From an uncultured Sutterella sp. (GTDB lineage: Bacteria > Pseudomonadota > Gammaproteobacteria > Burkholderiales > Burkholderiaceae_F), in assembly GCA_949282745.1 (NCBI GenBank), contig CASDQM010000047.1, positions 248,001 to 312,000 of the forward strand: a stretch of 64,000 nt of DNA, given 5' to 3'. The position numbers and the translations under genes are program-made. Below, piece after piece: positions 1-8,508 of this stretch. The notes beneath the pieces are model-generated. The model searched no databases and was not told the origin of the DNA. It worked only from the letters and a program-made list of their open reading frames with translations. Position 1 is the stretch's first letter. Each line of letters opens with the position of its first letter.

Positions 1-717
1 GTCGGTGACGAGGCCGCCGACCGTTTCGCAGTAGTCGTCCCGAAGCTCGGCGGAGAAGTATTCGTTGAAGGCTTCGATTTCGAGGTGCGCCCCCACGCGC
101 CAGCGGTTCGTCGACTCCTGCACGATGACGCCCGAAGGATCGTCCCGGTCGAATTCGTCCGAGATGTCCCCCACGATCTGCTCGAGAACGTCTTCGATCG
201 TGATGAGGCCCGAAATGCTGCCGAACTCGTCGATGACGAGCGCGAGGTGGCTGCGCGTACTCTTGAAGTCGCGCAAAAGAACGTTGATCGGCTGCGACTC
301 GGGAATGAAGCGCGCCGGGCGCAGGAGCTTGCGCACGTCAAGCTCGGGATTGATCATGAGGCGCAGAAGATCCTTGGCGTGAAGAATCCCCTGCACGTTG
401 TCGAGATCGCCGTCCACGGCGGGGAAGCGCGAGTGACCGCTTTCGATCACGGTTCGGATCCAATCGTCGAGCGTTCCCGTGAGATCGATCTCCTGCACCT
501 GTGCGCGCGGAATCATCAGGTCGTCCGCCCGCAGATCCGAGACCTCCAGGGCCCCCTCCATCATGGAGAGGGTCTCCTTGTCCATGACGTTGTGCGACTG
601 GGCGTCGCGCATGAGAGTCAACAGTCGATCGCGGTCTTCCACCTCTTCCTCGTGGAAGGCGGCGGCGAGTCGATCGAAAAAGGATTTCGGTTTCGGGTTA
701 GGAGGTTCGTTTGACAT
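1..717 (-). CDS. corC: CorC/YbeX-type CBS-domain protein (3' end cut off by window)
   Basis: The amino-terminal 239 residues of a CorC/YbeX family protein; the gene runs off the left edge, so roughly the last 50 residues are missing. Two CBS motifs lie at about residues 64-120 and 130-185, and the CorC_HlyC domain begins near 195. There is no transmembrane segment before the CBS pair, so this is the short soluble form rather than the membrane-anchored CNNM-like form. The family is linked to magnesium/cobalt efflux and, for YbeX, to ribosome metabolism next to YbeY. The start is the ATG at 717-715. It sits 49 bases downstream of ybeY in the usual ybeY-corC order, which supports the identification more than the motifs alone. 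Confidence 0.9.
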   Translation of the reverse strand, partial: MSNEPPNPKPKSFFDRLAAAFHEEEVEDRDRLLTLMRDAQSHNVMDKETLSMMEGALEVSDLRADDLMIPRAQVQEIDLTGTLDDWIRTVIESGHSRFPAVDGDLDNVQGILHAKDLLRLMINPELDVRKLLRPARFIPESQPINVLLRDFKSTRSHLALVIDEFGSISGLITIEDVLEQIVGDISDEFDRDDPSGVIVQESTNRWRVGAHLEIEAFNEYFSAELRDDYCETVGGLVTD

Positions 718-766
718 ATGGTCCTGGTCGAATTGGAAGGTCCGTATAGTATTGCACGACCGCGCG

Positions 767-1249
767 TCAGTCGTGCGCCACGGCGGGCGTCGAATACGGG
801 TCGTCGAATCCGAGCGACGCGAGAATGCGGCGCTCCTCGGCTTCCATTTCCTCGGCCTCCTCGTCGGTCAGGTGATCCCACCCCTGCGCGTGCAAAACGC
901 CGTGCACGAGCAGGTGCGCGAGGTGCGCACGGAAGGTCTTGTTCTGTTCGGCGGCCTCCCGGTGAATCACCGGCACGCAGATCACGATGTCGGCCTCGAC
1001 CGGGTCATGCGAGTAGTCGAAGGTGAGGACGTTCGTCGCGTAGTCGCGCTTTCTGTACTGCGCGTTGAGCATCCGGCCCTCCTCCTCGTCGACGAAGCGG
1101 ACCGTGACGCTGCCTTCGGTTTCGCAGGCGCGGCGGATCCAGCGCAGCATCACCGAGCGGGAGGGCAATTCTTCATACTTCGATGCCCGCTGAATCGAAA
1201 CGTTGACTTCAGGCCTCACGTTTTTCCTCCTTTTTGTCCGCTTCGTCAT
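767..1249 (-). CDS. ybeY: Endoribonuclease YbeY (rRNA maturation factor)
   Basis: YbeY is a single-strand-specific, zinc-dependent endoribonuclease in 16S rRNA 3'-end maturation and ribosome quality control. The diagnostic metal site HGVLHAQGWDH places His116, His120 and His126 in the H-x3-H-x5-H pattern. The 160-residue frame starts 41 bases inside phoH. A GTG 11 codons in (about 1216) would cut the overlap to 8 bases and remove a lysine/arginine-rich leader, so the true start may be there. It is translated with phoH and miaB upstream and corC downstream, a very common proteobacterial operon. The function is secure; the start is not. Confidence 0.93.
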   Translation of the reverse strand: MTKRTKRRKNVRPEVNVSIQRASKYEELPSRSVMLRWIRRACETEGSVTVRFVDEEEGRMLNAQYRKRDYATNVLTFDYSHDPVEADIVICVPVIHREAAEQNKTFRAHLAHLLVHGVLHAQGWDHLTDEEAEEMEAEERRILASLGFDDPYSTPAVAHD

Positions 1250-2216
1250 AGGCTTCGACGATGCGTGCGACGAGCGGATGACGCACCACGTCCTTGCTCG
1301 TGAACCGGGTGAAGGCGATGCCGCGCACGCCCTCGAGCACCTCGCAGGCGTGCTTCAGACCGCTTCGGACGCCGCGCGGCAGGTCGATCTGCGTGACGTC
1401 CCCGGTGATGACGGCGCGCGAACCGAAGCCGATGCGCGTCAAGAACATCTTCATCTGCTCGGGCGTCGTGTTCTGCGCTTCGTCGAGAATGATGAAGGCG
1501 TTGTTGAGCGTGCGCCCGCGCATGTAGGCGAGCGGCGCCACTTCGATCGAGTGCCGCTCCATGAGGCGCTGGGACTTGTCAAAGCCCATCAGGTCAAAGA
1601 GCGCGTCGTAGAGCGGGCGCAGGTACGGGTCCACCTTCTGCGTGAGGTCGCCCGGCAAAAAACCGAGCCGTTCGCCCGCCTCCACGGCCGGGCGCGTCAG
1701 CACGATGCGCTCGACCGTGCCGCGCTCAAAGGCGTCCACGGCCGCCGCCACGGCGAGGAAGGTCTTCCCCGTCCCGGCGGGCCCCACGCCGAAGCAGATG
1801 TCGTGCGAGAGGATATCGCGCAGATAGCGGCGCTGATTGGGCGTTCGCCCCTGCAGGTCGCGCCGGCGGACCTTGAGGTCGATGTCGGAAACGGGACCTT
1901 CCGGATCCTCCGCTTCACCCGAGCGGTATTCATCGTCCCGGGCCACGAAGTGCCACTGAATGTCGTCGGTCGAAAGTTCGCGCGACTCGGCCTCGACCCG
2001 CGCGAGCAGGGTTTCGAGCGCCTTGACGGCCCGGCGGCACTCTTCGAGCGCCCCCGTCACGCGAAAGACGCCCCCGCGGCGCCGAATGACGACGCCGAGG
2101 ATCGTTTCCATCTGCCGCAGATTTTCGTCGAGCGGACCGCACAGGCCCGCAAGCGACGTCATGTCGGCGTCGGTCGAAAAGGTCAGCGTCTCTTTTCGTT
2201 CGTTCTCCATCTTCAT
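1209..2216 (-). CDS. phoH: PhoH family ATPase (YbeZ/PhoL)
   Basis: A 335-residue cytosolic P-loop ATPase of the PhoH/YbeZ group. It has an amino-terminal KH-like part, a Walker A motif GPAGTGKT at residues 145-152 and a Walker B region FIILDEAQ near 236. YbeZ-type proteins partner with the nuclease YbeY and are thought to act as RNA helicases or ATPases in rRNA handling. The start ATG overlaps the miaB stop by four bases (ATGA), which implies translational coupling. Length and order match the canonical ybeZ, not the larger PhoH2 toxin-type proteins, since no PIN domain is present. Confidence 0.93.
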   Translation of the reverse strand: MKMENERKETLTFSTDADMTSLAGLCGPLDENLRQMETILGVVIRRRGGVFRVTGALEECRRAVKALETLLARVEAESRELSTDDIQWHFVARDDEYRSGEAEDPEGPVSDIDLKVRRRDLQGRTPNQRRYLRDILSHDICFGVGPAGTGKTFLAVAAAVDAFERGTVERIVLTRPAVEAGERLGFLPGDLTQKVDPYLRPLYDALFDLMGFDKSQRLMERHSIEVAPLAYMRGRTLNNAFIILDEAQNTTPEQMKMFLTRIGFGSRAVITGDVTQIDLPRGVRSGLKHACEVLEGVRGIAFTRFTSKDVVRHPLVARIVEAYDEADKKEEKREA

Positions 2217-3544
2217 TCCTTGACGAGTTCCCCGCCGAGCGTGTGCGGGAAGACATCCGTAATGCGCACCTTGACCATTCGGTTGATCAGAGAGGCGTCT
2301 CCCTTGAAGTTTACGATACGGTTGTTGTCGACACGGGCGGCAAGAACGCCTTCGCCCCGCTTGGCCGGACCGACGACGAGCACGCGCTGCACGGAACCGA
2401 GCATCGATTCGCTGATTCGCTGGGCGTTGGCGTCGATTTCCGCCTGCAGGACCTGCAGACGGCGAAGTTTCTCCTCGTAGGAGACGGGGTCGGGGAGACG
2501 CGCGGCGGGCGTGCCCGGACGCGGGCTGTAGATGAAGGAGAAGCTCGCGTCGAATCCGACCTCGCGCACGAGCTTCATCGTGTCTTCAAAGTCGGCCTCG
2601 GTTTCGCCGGGGAAGCCCACGATGATGTCGGTCGCAATCGAGATGTCCGGACGAACGGCGCGCAGACGGCGCACGATCGACTTGTATTCGAGCGCCGTGT
2701 AGCCGCGCTTCATGGCGGCGAGAATGCGGTCCGACCCCGACTGCACGGGAAGGTGCACGTGATTGACGAGCTTCTCGTTTCGCGCATAGGCGTCGATCAG
2801 GCGCTGCGTGAATTCGCGGGGATGGCTCGTCGTGTAGCGGATGCGCTCGATCCCGTCGATTTCCGCGACGTAGTCGAGAAGCGCCGCGAAGTCGACCGTC
2901 TCGCCGTCGGGGGCTTCACCCTTGTAGGCGTTGACGTTCTGTCCGAGAAGCGTCACTTCGCGCACGCCCTGGTCGGCAAGCTGCGCGACTTCCAGGAGCA
3001 CGTCGACGAGCGGGCGGTAGATTTCTTCGCCGCGGGTGTAGGGCACCACGCAGTAGGAGCAGTACTTGGAGCAGCCCTCCATGATCGAAACGAAGGCGGT
3101 CGCCCCCTGCGCGTGCGGCACGGGAAGGTGGTCGAACTTCTCGATTTCGGGGAAGCTCACGTCCACCTGCGCGCGGCCGGTCTTTTCACGCTGACGAAGA
3201 AGTTCGGGGAGACGGTGAAGGGTCTGCGGCCCGAAGACGGCGTCCACGTAGGGAGCGCGCTTCAGAATGCCGTCGCCCTCCTGGGTCGCCACGCAGCCGC
3301 CCACGGCGATGCGCATGTCGGGGTGAAGCTTCTTCACCTCGCGGATGCGGCCGAGGTCCGAGAAGACCTTCTCCTGCGCCTTTTCGCGGATGGAACAGGT
3401 GTTGATGACGACGAGGTCCGCCTCTTCGAGAATTTCCGTACGTTCGAACCCCTCCTCGTCGGCCAGAAGGTCCGAAAGACGGGCGGAGTCGTAATCGTTC
3501 ATTTGACAGCCGAAGCTGCGCAGATAGAGTTTTTTCGCTGACAC
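2213..3544 (-). CDS. miaB: tRNA-2-methylthio-N6-dimethylallyladenosine synthase MiaB
   Basis: A radical-SAM methylthiotransferase that converts i6A37 to ms2i6A37 in tRNAs reading UNN codons. Cys13, Cys50 and Cys84 in the amino-terminal domain bind the auxiliary iron-sulfur cluster. Cys158, Cys162 and Cys165 (CSKYCSYC) form the SAM cluster, and a TRAM domain follows at the carboxyl end. The 443-residue length is normal. The start is a GTG (3544-3542) with little Shine-Dalgarno match. It lies 17 bases after the T-run of a terminator-like hairpin (see 3562-3599), so expression may be controlled in the leader. It heads the miaB-phoH-ybeY-corC operon. Confidence 0.96.
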   Translation of the reverse strand: MSAKKLYLRSFGCQMNDYDSARLSDLLADEEGFERTEILEEADLVVINTCSIREKAQEKVFSDLGRIREVKKLHPDMRIAVGGCVATQEGDGILKRAPYVDAVFGPQTLHRLPELLRQREKTGRAQVDVSFPEIEKFDHLPVPHAQGATAFVSIMEGCSKYCSYCVVPYTRGEEIYRPLVDVLLEVAQLADQGVREVTLLGQNVNAYKGEAPDGETVDFAALLDYVAEIDGIERIRYTTSHPREFTQRLIDAYARNEKLVNHVHLPVQSGSDRILAAMKRGYTALEYKSIVRRLRAVRPDISIATDIIVGFPGETEADFEDTMKLVREVGFDASFSFIYSPRPGTPAARLPDPVSYEEKLRRLQVLQAEIDANAQRISESMLGSVQRVLVVGPAKRGEGVLAARVDNNRIVNFKGDASLINRMVKVRITDVFPHTLGGELVKE

Positions 3545-3561
3545 GGTTTATATCCGGGGAC

Positions 3562-3599
3562 AAAAAAAATAGGCTCCGCATCCGAAAGGACGAGGAACC
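3562..3599 (-). terminator. Terminator or attenuator hairpin in the miaB leader
   Basis: On the minus strand a 12-pair stem with one mismatch and a TTTC loop (bases 3599-3572) is followed by an eight-T run (3569-3562), only 17 bases before the miaB GTG. A second hairpin just upstream (3620-3598, arms CCTCGGT/ACCGAGG) shares two bases with the terminator stem, so the two folds compete. It is either an attenuator of miaB or the end of a small RNA. Confidence 0.6.
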
Positions 3600-3756
3600 T
3601 CGGTTGATCGCTGACCGAGGGAGAGACGCCCGCCTTGGGGCGAATCCCGCAACCCTCTGACATGCCTGGGATTTCGGTGTGAATTCCGGGCGGTGCGAAA
3701 GGGAATATACAAAAATATTCCGCCCTCGGGCCCGTGAGGCGCGCGAAAAACGCGCA

Positions 3757-3792
3757 TAAAAAAGAAGGGCATCCGACTGCTCGGACACCCTT
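3757..3792 (-). terminator. Rho-independent terminator after tRNA-Met
   Basis: A 12-pair stem (arms 3792-3781 and 3776-3765 with two G-T pairs, loop GCAG) followed by a C and six T. It lies 18 bases past the CCA end of the tRNA and would end a monocistronic tRNA transcript. Confidence 0.85.
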
Positions 3793-3809
3793 CCCTCTTT
3801 CCGGAATTC

Positions 3810-3886
3810 TGGTGGCGCATCACGGACTCGAACCGCGGACACAAGGATTATGATTCCTCTGCTCTAACCGACTGAGCTAATGCGCC
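3810..3886 (-). tRNA. tRNA-Met (anticodon CAT)
   Basis: A 77-base cloverleaf including an encoded CCA. The acceptor stem pairs GGCGCAT with ATGCGCC. The anticodon stem GAGGA/TCCTT encloses the loop ATCATAA with anticodon CAT. The T-arm is CGCGG-TTCGAGT-CCGTG and the discriminator is A. The acceptor does not begin with an unpaired C-A, so it is not the initiator. The AATCATAA loop context resembles elongator tRNA-Met, but a lysidine-modified tRNA-Ile with CAT cannot be wholly excluded by reading alone. Confidence 0.93.
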
Positions 3887-3899
3887 GTTGAGAATTGAG

Positions 3900-3928
3900 A
3901 TTATGCACGAAGTTCCTTTCGTTGTCAA
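3900..3928 (-). promoter_or_regulatory. Sigma-70 promoter of tRNA-Met
   Basis: A perfect -35 TTGACA (3928-3923), a 17-base spacer and -10 CATAAT (3905-3900) on the minus strand. Initiation would be near 3893, about seven bases before the mature tRNA 5' end. Confidence 0.85.
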
Positions 3929-3946
3929 GGGACTGTTACAACTTTC

Positions 3947-4792
3947 TTACAATTCCCCGCTTCGCCACAGGGCGGCGAAGTGGTTCGTCGGGCCGTGACC
4001 GTGCCCGACGGAAAGTTCGTCCGCGTGGGCAATGGCTTCGTACACATAGGCTTTGGCCTTGCGGACGGCTTCGGGAACACTTTCGCCGCGACCGAGCTGC
4101 GCGGCGATGGCGGCGGAAAGCGTGCAGCCCGTGCCGTGCGTATTCTTGGTCGCGATGCGGGGCGCTTCGAAGGTGAGCGACGTCTCGCGCGAGAGAAGCA
4201 GGTCCGGAGACTCGGCTTCCGTGAGGTGTCCGCCCTTCAGATAGACCCAGGCGTCCGGAGCGAGTCGGTCGAGAAGCTTACGGGCGAGCGCGGGCATTTC
4301 CCCGCGTTCGCGGATTTCCGCTTCGCCCGCGAGCACGGCCGCTTCGGGCAGATTGGGCGTGATGACGGTGGTGAGCGGAAGAAGCCTCTCACAAAGGGCC
4401 GACTCGGCCTCCTTGGCGAGCAGACGGTCGCCCCCTTTGGCGACCATCACCGGGTCGAGCACGATGAAGGGCGGGCGATGACGCTCGAGCGCCTCGGCGA
4501 CGGCGTCGATCACCTCGGGCGTTCCGAGCATGCCGATCTTGACGGCGTCCACGCGGATGTCTTCGAAGATCGCGTCGATCTGCGCGCGCACGAAATCGGG
4601 CGCCACGGGCTGCCAGCCCGACACGCCGCAGGTGTTCTGCGCCGTGAGCGCCGCGACGACCGCCATGCCGTAGGTGCCGCAGGCGCTCATCGCCTTCACG
4701 TCGGCGAGAATGCCGGCGCCGCCCGAAGGGTCGAGCCCGGCGATCGTCAATACGTTTGCAATTCGTTTCGGTTCTTGAGCGCGGTCTGCCAT
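3947..4792 (-). CDS. thiD: Hydroxymethylpyrimidine/phosphomethylpyrimidine kinase ThiD
   Basis: A ribokinase-fold kinase that phosphorylates HMP and HMP-phosphate for thiamine synthesis. The amino-terminal LTIAGLDPSGGAGI motif binds the pyrimidine. The carboxyl half carries the HGTGCTLSAAIAA anion-hole and catalytic region. At 281 residues it is slightly longer than the usual 266. The ATG at 4792 has a good GGAG five bases upstream and lies 46 bases inside waaA. A TTG exactly overlapping the waaA stop is the alternative. No other thi gene is in the window, so it appears as a stand-alone member at the end of the waa-pgi operon. Confidence 0.94.
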   Translation of the reverse strand: MADRAQEPKRIANVLTIAGLDPSGGAGILADVKAMSACGTYGMAVVAALTAQNTCGVSGWQPVAPDFVRAQIDAIFEDIRVDAVKIGMLGTPEVIDAVAEALERHRPPFIVLDPVMVAKGGDRLLAKEAESALCERLLPLTTVITPNLPEAAVLAGEAEIRERGEMPALARKLLDRLAPDAWVYLKGGHLTEAESPDLLLSRETSLTFEAPRIATKNTHGTGCTLSAAIAAQLGRGESVPEAVRKAKAYVYEAIAHADELSVGHGHGPTNHFAALWRSGEL

Positions 4793-6069
4793 AGCGACTC
4801 CATTTCATCCATCATGCGCGCCGTCGCGCCCGCATGTTTTTGCGCGAACGCTTCGGCCCGTTCGCCCGCGGCCTTGCGCTCGGCCTCGTCTGCGAGCCAC
4901 CCCGAGAAGACGTCGAAGGCCTCCTCGGGCGTTTCCACCTGCACCATCGCGCGCGCGGCGAGTCCGTCGCGCACGATCTTGTCGAAATTGAAGGTGGAGG
5001 GCCCCACCACCAGGGGCGAGCCCGCCATCGCGGGTTCGATCATGTTCTGCGACCCGAAGGGCTCGAACGATCCGCCCATGGCGGTCATGTCGCCGAGAGC
5101 GCAGTAAAAGCTCATTTCGCCCATGCTGTCGCCGAGAAGCACGTCGGCGTCCGCGGGCACTTCGCGCGGCGACAACACGCTCGAGCGGCGGCACACCTTG
5201 AGTCCCGCCTCCGAGAAAACTTGAGCGACCTCGTCGAAGCGCTCCGGATGCCGAGGCACCACGAGCAGAAGGGCGTTCCCGAGCTTTTCGCGCTTCGCGA
5301 CGAAGGCGCGGGCAAAGCGCACTTCTTCTCCGCGGCGCGTCGAGGCGATCGTGAGCACCGGACGGTCGATCGTCTTTCGCCAACTTTTCGCCGCGGCCGA
5401 CTGCGAGAGATTCGGCTTGATGTCGAACTTCACGCTCCCGCAGACCTTGACGTTTTGCGCGCCGAGCGATTCGAGGCGAACCTTATCCTCCTCGCTTTGC
5501 GCGAGAACCGCGGAAAAGCTCTCGAAGGCCGGACGCATCACCAGGTGAAACTTCTGCGCCTCGCGCTGCGACTTCGCCGACTCGCGCGCGTTGGCGAGCA
5601 CCATCGGAATGTCGAGGCGCTTAGCTTCGCGCATGAGATTGGGCCAGACTTCCGTCTCCATGATGACGCCCATCGTCGGGCGCGTCTGACGGAAGAACTT
5701 CTCCACCGCATAGGGCGCGTCGTAGGGGAGATAGCACTGCCGAATCCGTTCGGGCCCGAGGGCCATGACGATCTTCTTGCCCGCTTCGCGGCCCGTCGGC
5801 GTCATGTGCGTGAGGAGCACGTCGATTTCGGGCCAGCGCTTGAGCATCATCTCGATCAGGGGACGCGCCGCGTTCGTTTCCCCGAGGCTCACCGCGTGCA
5901 CCCACACGCGGGGGCGGCTCGTGCGCGGCGGGAAGGTGCCCCAGGCGAAGCGTTCGTCCCAGAACTTTTTGTACGCGGGCTGTCTGCGCGAGCGCCACAT
6001 GAGATAGAGGCTCGCCAGAGGAAGCGCCACCACCGTGATGGCGCGGTACATGGAGGGAGTCAGCTGCAT
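4747..6069 (-). CDS. waaA: 3-deoxy-D-manno-octulosonic acid transferase WaaA (KdtA)
   Basis: Transfers Kdo from CMP-Kdo to lipid IVA at the cytoplasmic face of the inner membrane, the first inner-core step of LPS. The 440-residue protein has one amino-terminal membrane anchor (about residues 8-24). The SLGE motif of the Kdo transferase amino domain holds the catalytic-base glutamate, and a GT-B carboxyl domain contains GSFEPFGSQNMIEP. It overlaps waaC by ten bases and thiD by 46. Whether it adds one or two Kdo residues cannot be read from sequence. The Kdo supply genes kdsD and kdsC are elsewhere in this window (45.8-47.4 kb). Confidence 0.95.
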   Translation of the reverse strand: MQLTPSMYRAITVVALPLASLYLMWRSRRQPAYKKFWDERFAWGTFPPRTSRPRVWVHAVSLGETNAARPLIEMMLKRWPEIDVLLTHMTPTGREAGKKIVMALGPERIRQCYLPYDAPYAVEKFFRQTRPTMGVIMETEVWPNLMREAKRLDIPMVLANARESAKSQREAQKFHLVMRPAFESFSAVLAQSEEDKVRLESLGAQNVKVCGSVKFDIKPNLSQSAAAKSWRKTIDRPVLTIASTRRGEEVRFARAFVAKREKLGNALLLVVPRHPERFDEVAQVFSEAGLKVCRRSSVLSPREVPADADVLLGDSMGEMSFYCALGDMTAMGGSFEPFGSQNMIEPAMAGSPLVVGPSTFNFDKIVRDGLAARAMVQVETPEEAFDVFSGWLADEAERKAAGERAEAFAQKHAGATARMMDEMESLWQTALKNRNELQTY

Positions 6070-7037
6070 CCGTTTTCCTTTTGCTCTTGACGCACCGCAT
6101 CGAGCGCCGTTTTGGCTTCCCGCCAGGTGGGAATCTCGCCGACGTTGCCGAGCGAGCGCACCGGACCGTCGCCGACGAGATGAAGAATCTCCGTGGGAGT
6201 CGAAACGTAGAGCCCCACGGTCGGCAGTCCCAGCGCCGCGGCGAGGTGCGAGAGACCCGTATCGACGCCGACGAGCGCCTCGGCCTTCACGAGCGTGGCC
6301 GCCACGCGGTCGAGCCGCGCGCGCGGCGCGACGATGGAATCGGGAATGAAGCGGGCCAGACGCTCGACGCGTTCCCGTTCCTTATCGTTGCCCCAGAAAA
6401 AGACGCTGCGGCGCCCCTCTTCGAGAAGCGAACGACCGAGATCGACCCAATGGTCTTCGGGCCAGAGTTTTTCGTCGCGGCTCGCGTTGACGGCGAGCGC
6501 CACCCAGGGGCCATCGGACACCTCGAGTGCCTCCGCCCGGGGAGAAAGCCGGAAGGCGGGAGCGTGCGCGGGCACTTCGTAGCCGAGCGTCTCGGCCGCG
6601 AGCAACCGGTAGCGCTTCACCGCCCCCACTTCCTCGGGAATCCGATGGGGATGACGGTAGAAGAAGGCGGCCGCGGGCTCGCGCACCGTATCGCGGCTGA
6701 AGCCGTGCACGGGCGCGCGCGTCCAGGAGGCGGGCCAGGCCGAGCGAAGCAGTCCCTGCTCGTCGATCACCACGTCGTAGCGCTCGGCGGCGAGCGCCGC
6801 GCGCAGCGCCCGAACCTCGGCCAGGGTTTGGGCCGAGAAGACGTTCTTTCGCCAGCGGCGAAAGGCGCAGACGTGCACCTTCGAGACGACGGGCGAGAGC
6901 GCGGGGATCTCCTTGAAGCTTTCTTCGGAGAGCCAGTGCACCTCGGCGTCGGGGAGGTTTTCACGAATGTCGACCGTGACGGGCAAGGCGTGAATGATGT
7001 CGCCCATGCTCGACGTTTTGACGACGAGAATCTTCAC
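6060..7037 (-). CDS. waaC: LPS heptosyltransferase I (WaaC-like)
   Basis: A GT9 family heptosyltransferase of 325 residues that adds the first L-glycero-D-manno-heptose from ADP-heptose onto Kdo. The start is the GTG at 7037, whose GTGA overlaps the pgi stop; the protein then begins MKILVVKTSSMGDIIHALP, the classic GT9 opening. Near the carboxyl end, VDTGLSHLAAALGLPTVGLY is the ADP-heptose binding signature. The frame stays open far upstream, but that part lies antisense-free within pgi and shows no homology. Its neighbours waaA, rfaE1, hldD and gmhB make the same pathway, which favours WaaC over WaaF or WaaQ. Confidence 0.93.
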   Translation of the reverse strand: MKILVVKTSSMGDIIHALPVTVDIRENLPDAEVHWLSEESFKEIPALSPVVSKVHVCAFRRWRKNVFSAQTLAEVRALRAALAAERYDVVIDEQGLLRSAWPASWTRAPVHGFSRDTVREPAAAFFYRHPHRIPEEVGAVKRYRLLAAETLGYEVPAHAPAFRLSPRAEALEVSDGPWVALAVNASRDEKLWPEDHWVDLGRSLLEEGRRSVFFWGNDKERERVERLARFIPDSIVAPRARLDRVAATLVKAEALVGVDTGLSHLAAALGLPTVGLYVSTPTEILHLVGDGPVRSLGNVGEIPTWREAKTALDAVRQEQKENGCS

Positions 7038-8488
7038 GCGGCGCCCTCCAGAACGGCCCGGAAGGCCGCGGCGGGATCCCCGCCCTTTTCCGCCCTGCGC
7101 GAAAGGCGCTTGCCGAGTTCCACGCCCGGCTGATCGAACGGATTGATGTGAAAGAGCGTCCCGAGCATCGTGGTCTTGTGTTCGTACATGGCCATGAGGG
7201 CACCCAGACGGCGCGGATTCACGGCATCGAGCACGATCGTGCTCACGGCGTTGAAGAAGGGGCTCGATGGATCGCGCGCGACGAGCGCCTCGGCCTGGGC
7301 GCGCGCGTTGGCGAGAAGCACCTTGTAGTGTTCCGCAAAACGGTGTCCGGGCATTTCGCTCCAGAGCATGTCGACGCTCGTGCGGCCCGTCCCCTGACGG
7401 AGCCATTGATAGAAGCTGTGCTGGCCTTCGTTGCCGTTGGCGCCCCAGACGCCCTGACCGGTATGCCCTTCGATGGGCTCCCCTTCGGGGGTGACGGTCT
7501 TGCCGAGCGACTCCATTTCAAGCTGCTGAAGCCACGCCACGAGCACGCGCAGGCGCTCGTCGTAGGGGAGCATGCAGTGCGAGGAGATTTCCAACCGCGT
7601 CGCGTTCCAGTACGAAATGAGCGCGAGAAGCGCGGGCAGATTTTCGGAGATCGGCGCCTCGGCGGAGTGACGGTCCATTTCCGCCGCGCCCTGGAGGAAC
7701 TCCCGGAAGACTTCCGGCCCGAGCGCCACGGCGACGGGCAGACCCACGGCGCCCCAGACGGAGAAGCGGCCGCCCACCCAGTCCCAGATGCGGAAAAGGT
7801 TTTCTTCGGGGAGGCACATCTGCGCGGCCGCGTCCTCCTTGGAGGAAACCACCACGATGTGACGGTTGCGGTCCGCCCCCACGATCCCGGCGTCGAGGAA
7901 CCACTGGTCCACGGCCGCCGCGTTCACCTGCGTTTCGCGCGTCGAGAAGCTCTTCGACGAGACGATCGCAAGGGTCGAGTACGGCTGGCAGGAAGCGAGC
8001 ACGCGTTCAAGCAGCACGCCGTCGACGGAACTCAGGAAGTGCACGCGGATGTCGGGGTTGGGGCCGCGCAGGGCATGGTACACCGCGTGCGGGCCCATTT
8101 CGGAGCCGCCGATCCCCACGTTGATGATGTCCGTGATACGGTCGGCGCGGCAACCGAGCCAACGCCCGCTGCGGATGTCTTCGGCGAACCGGAAGATGCG
8201 GCGGCGTTCGTGCTCGACCTCGTCGTAGAACGGGGCCGACGGGGAGAAGGAGCGAAGCGACGTATGGAGCGCCGCGCGTCCTTCGGATTCGTTCACGATC
8301 GCGCCCGCCATCATGCGGCGGTGCGCGGCGAGAATTTCGCGCTTCTCGCCGAAGGCGACGAGCCGTTCGAAGTCGGGACCGCTGATTCGCTGTCGGCCGA
8401 TGTCGAGCCGAATGCCGCAGGCGCGGCGTTCGACCGCCGCGCCGGACTGACGCAGGAGCGGCAACAATTCGACGGTGGGATTGGGCAT
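7034..8488 (-). CDS. pgi: Glucose-6-phosphate isomerase
   Basis: Interconverts glucose-6-phosphate and fructose-6-phosphate in the cytosol. The phosphate-binding signature VGIGGSEMGPHA and the carboxyl region GQHSFYQWLRQGT are present. I choose the ATG at 8488 because AGAGGA lies 6-7 bases upstream. A TTG at 8512 (ATGA-like overlap with the upstream gene) would add eight residues. The resulting 484 residues are on the short side for bacterial Pgi, which may be 450-550. The gene sits between the phosphohexomutase and waaC, so it may feed hexose phosphate into cell-surface sugar synthesis as well as glycolysis. Confidence 0.95.
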   Translation of the reverse strand: MPNPTVELLPLLRQSGAAVERRACGIRLDIGRQRISGPDFERLVAFGEKREILAAHRRMMAGAIVNESEGRAALHTSLRSFSPSAPFYDEVEHERRRIFRFAEDIRSGRWLGCRADRITDIINVGIGGSEMGPHAVYHALRGPNPDIRVHFLSSVDGVLLERVLASCQPYSTLAIVSSKSFSTRETQVNAAAVDQWFLDAGIVGADRNRHIVVVSSKEDAAAQMCLPEENLFRIWDWVGGRFSVWGAVGLPVAVALGPEVFREFLQGAAEMDRHSAEAPISENLPALLALISYWNATRLEISSHCMLPYDERLRVLVAWLQQLEMESLGKTVTPEGEPIEGHTGQGVWGANGNEGQHSFYQWLRQGTGRTSVDMLWSEMPGHRFAEHYKVLLANARAQAEALVARDPSSPFFNAVSTIVLDAVNPRRLGALMAMYEHKTTMLGTLFHINPFDQPGVELGKRLSRRAEKGGDPAAAFRAVLEGAA

Positions 8489-8508
8489 GGGAATCCTCTG
8501 AAACTCAA

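Noticed and set aside
3600-3757. 6S RNA, SAM riboswitch or TPP riboswitch in the miaB leader
   Set aside because: The conserved sequence blocks and the long closed stem with central bubble of these classes are not present; only generic hairpins are seen.
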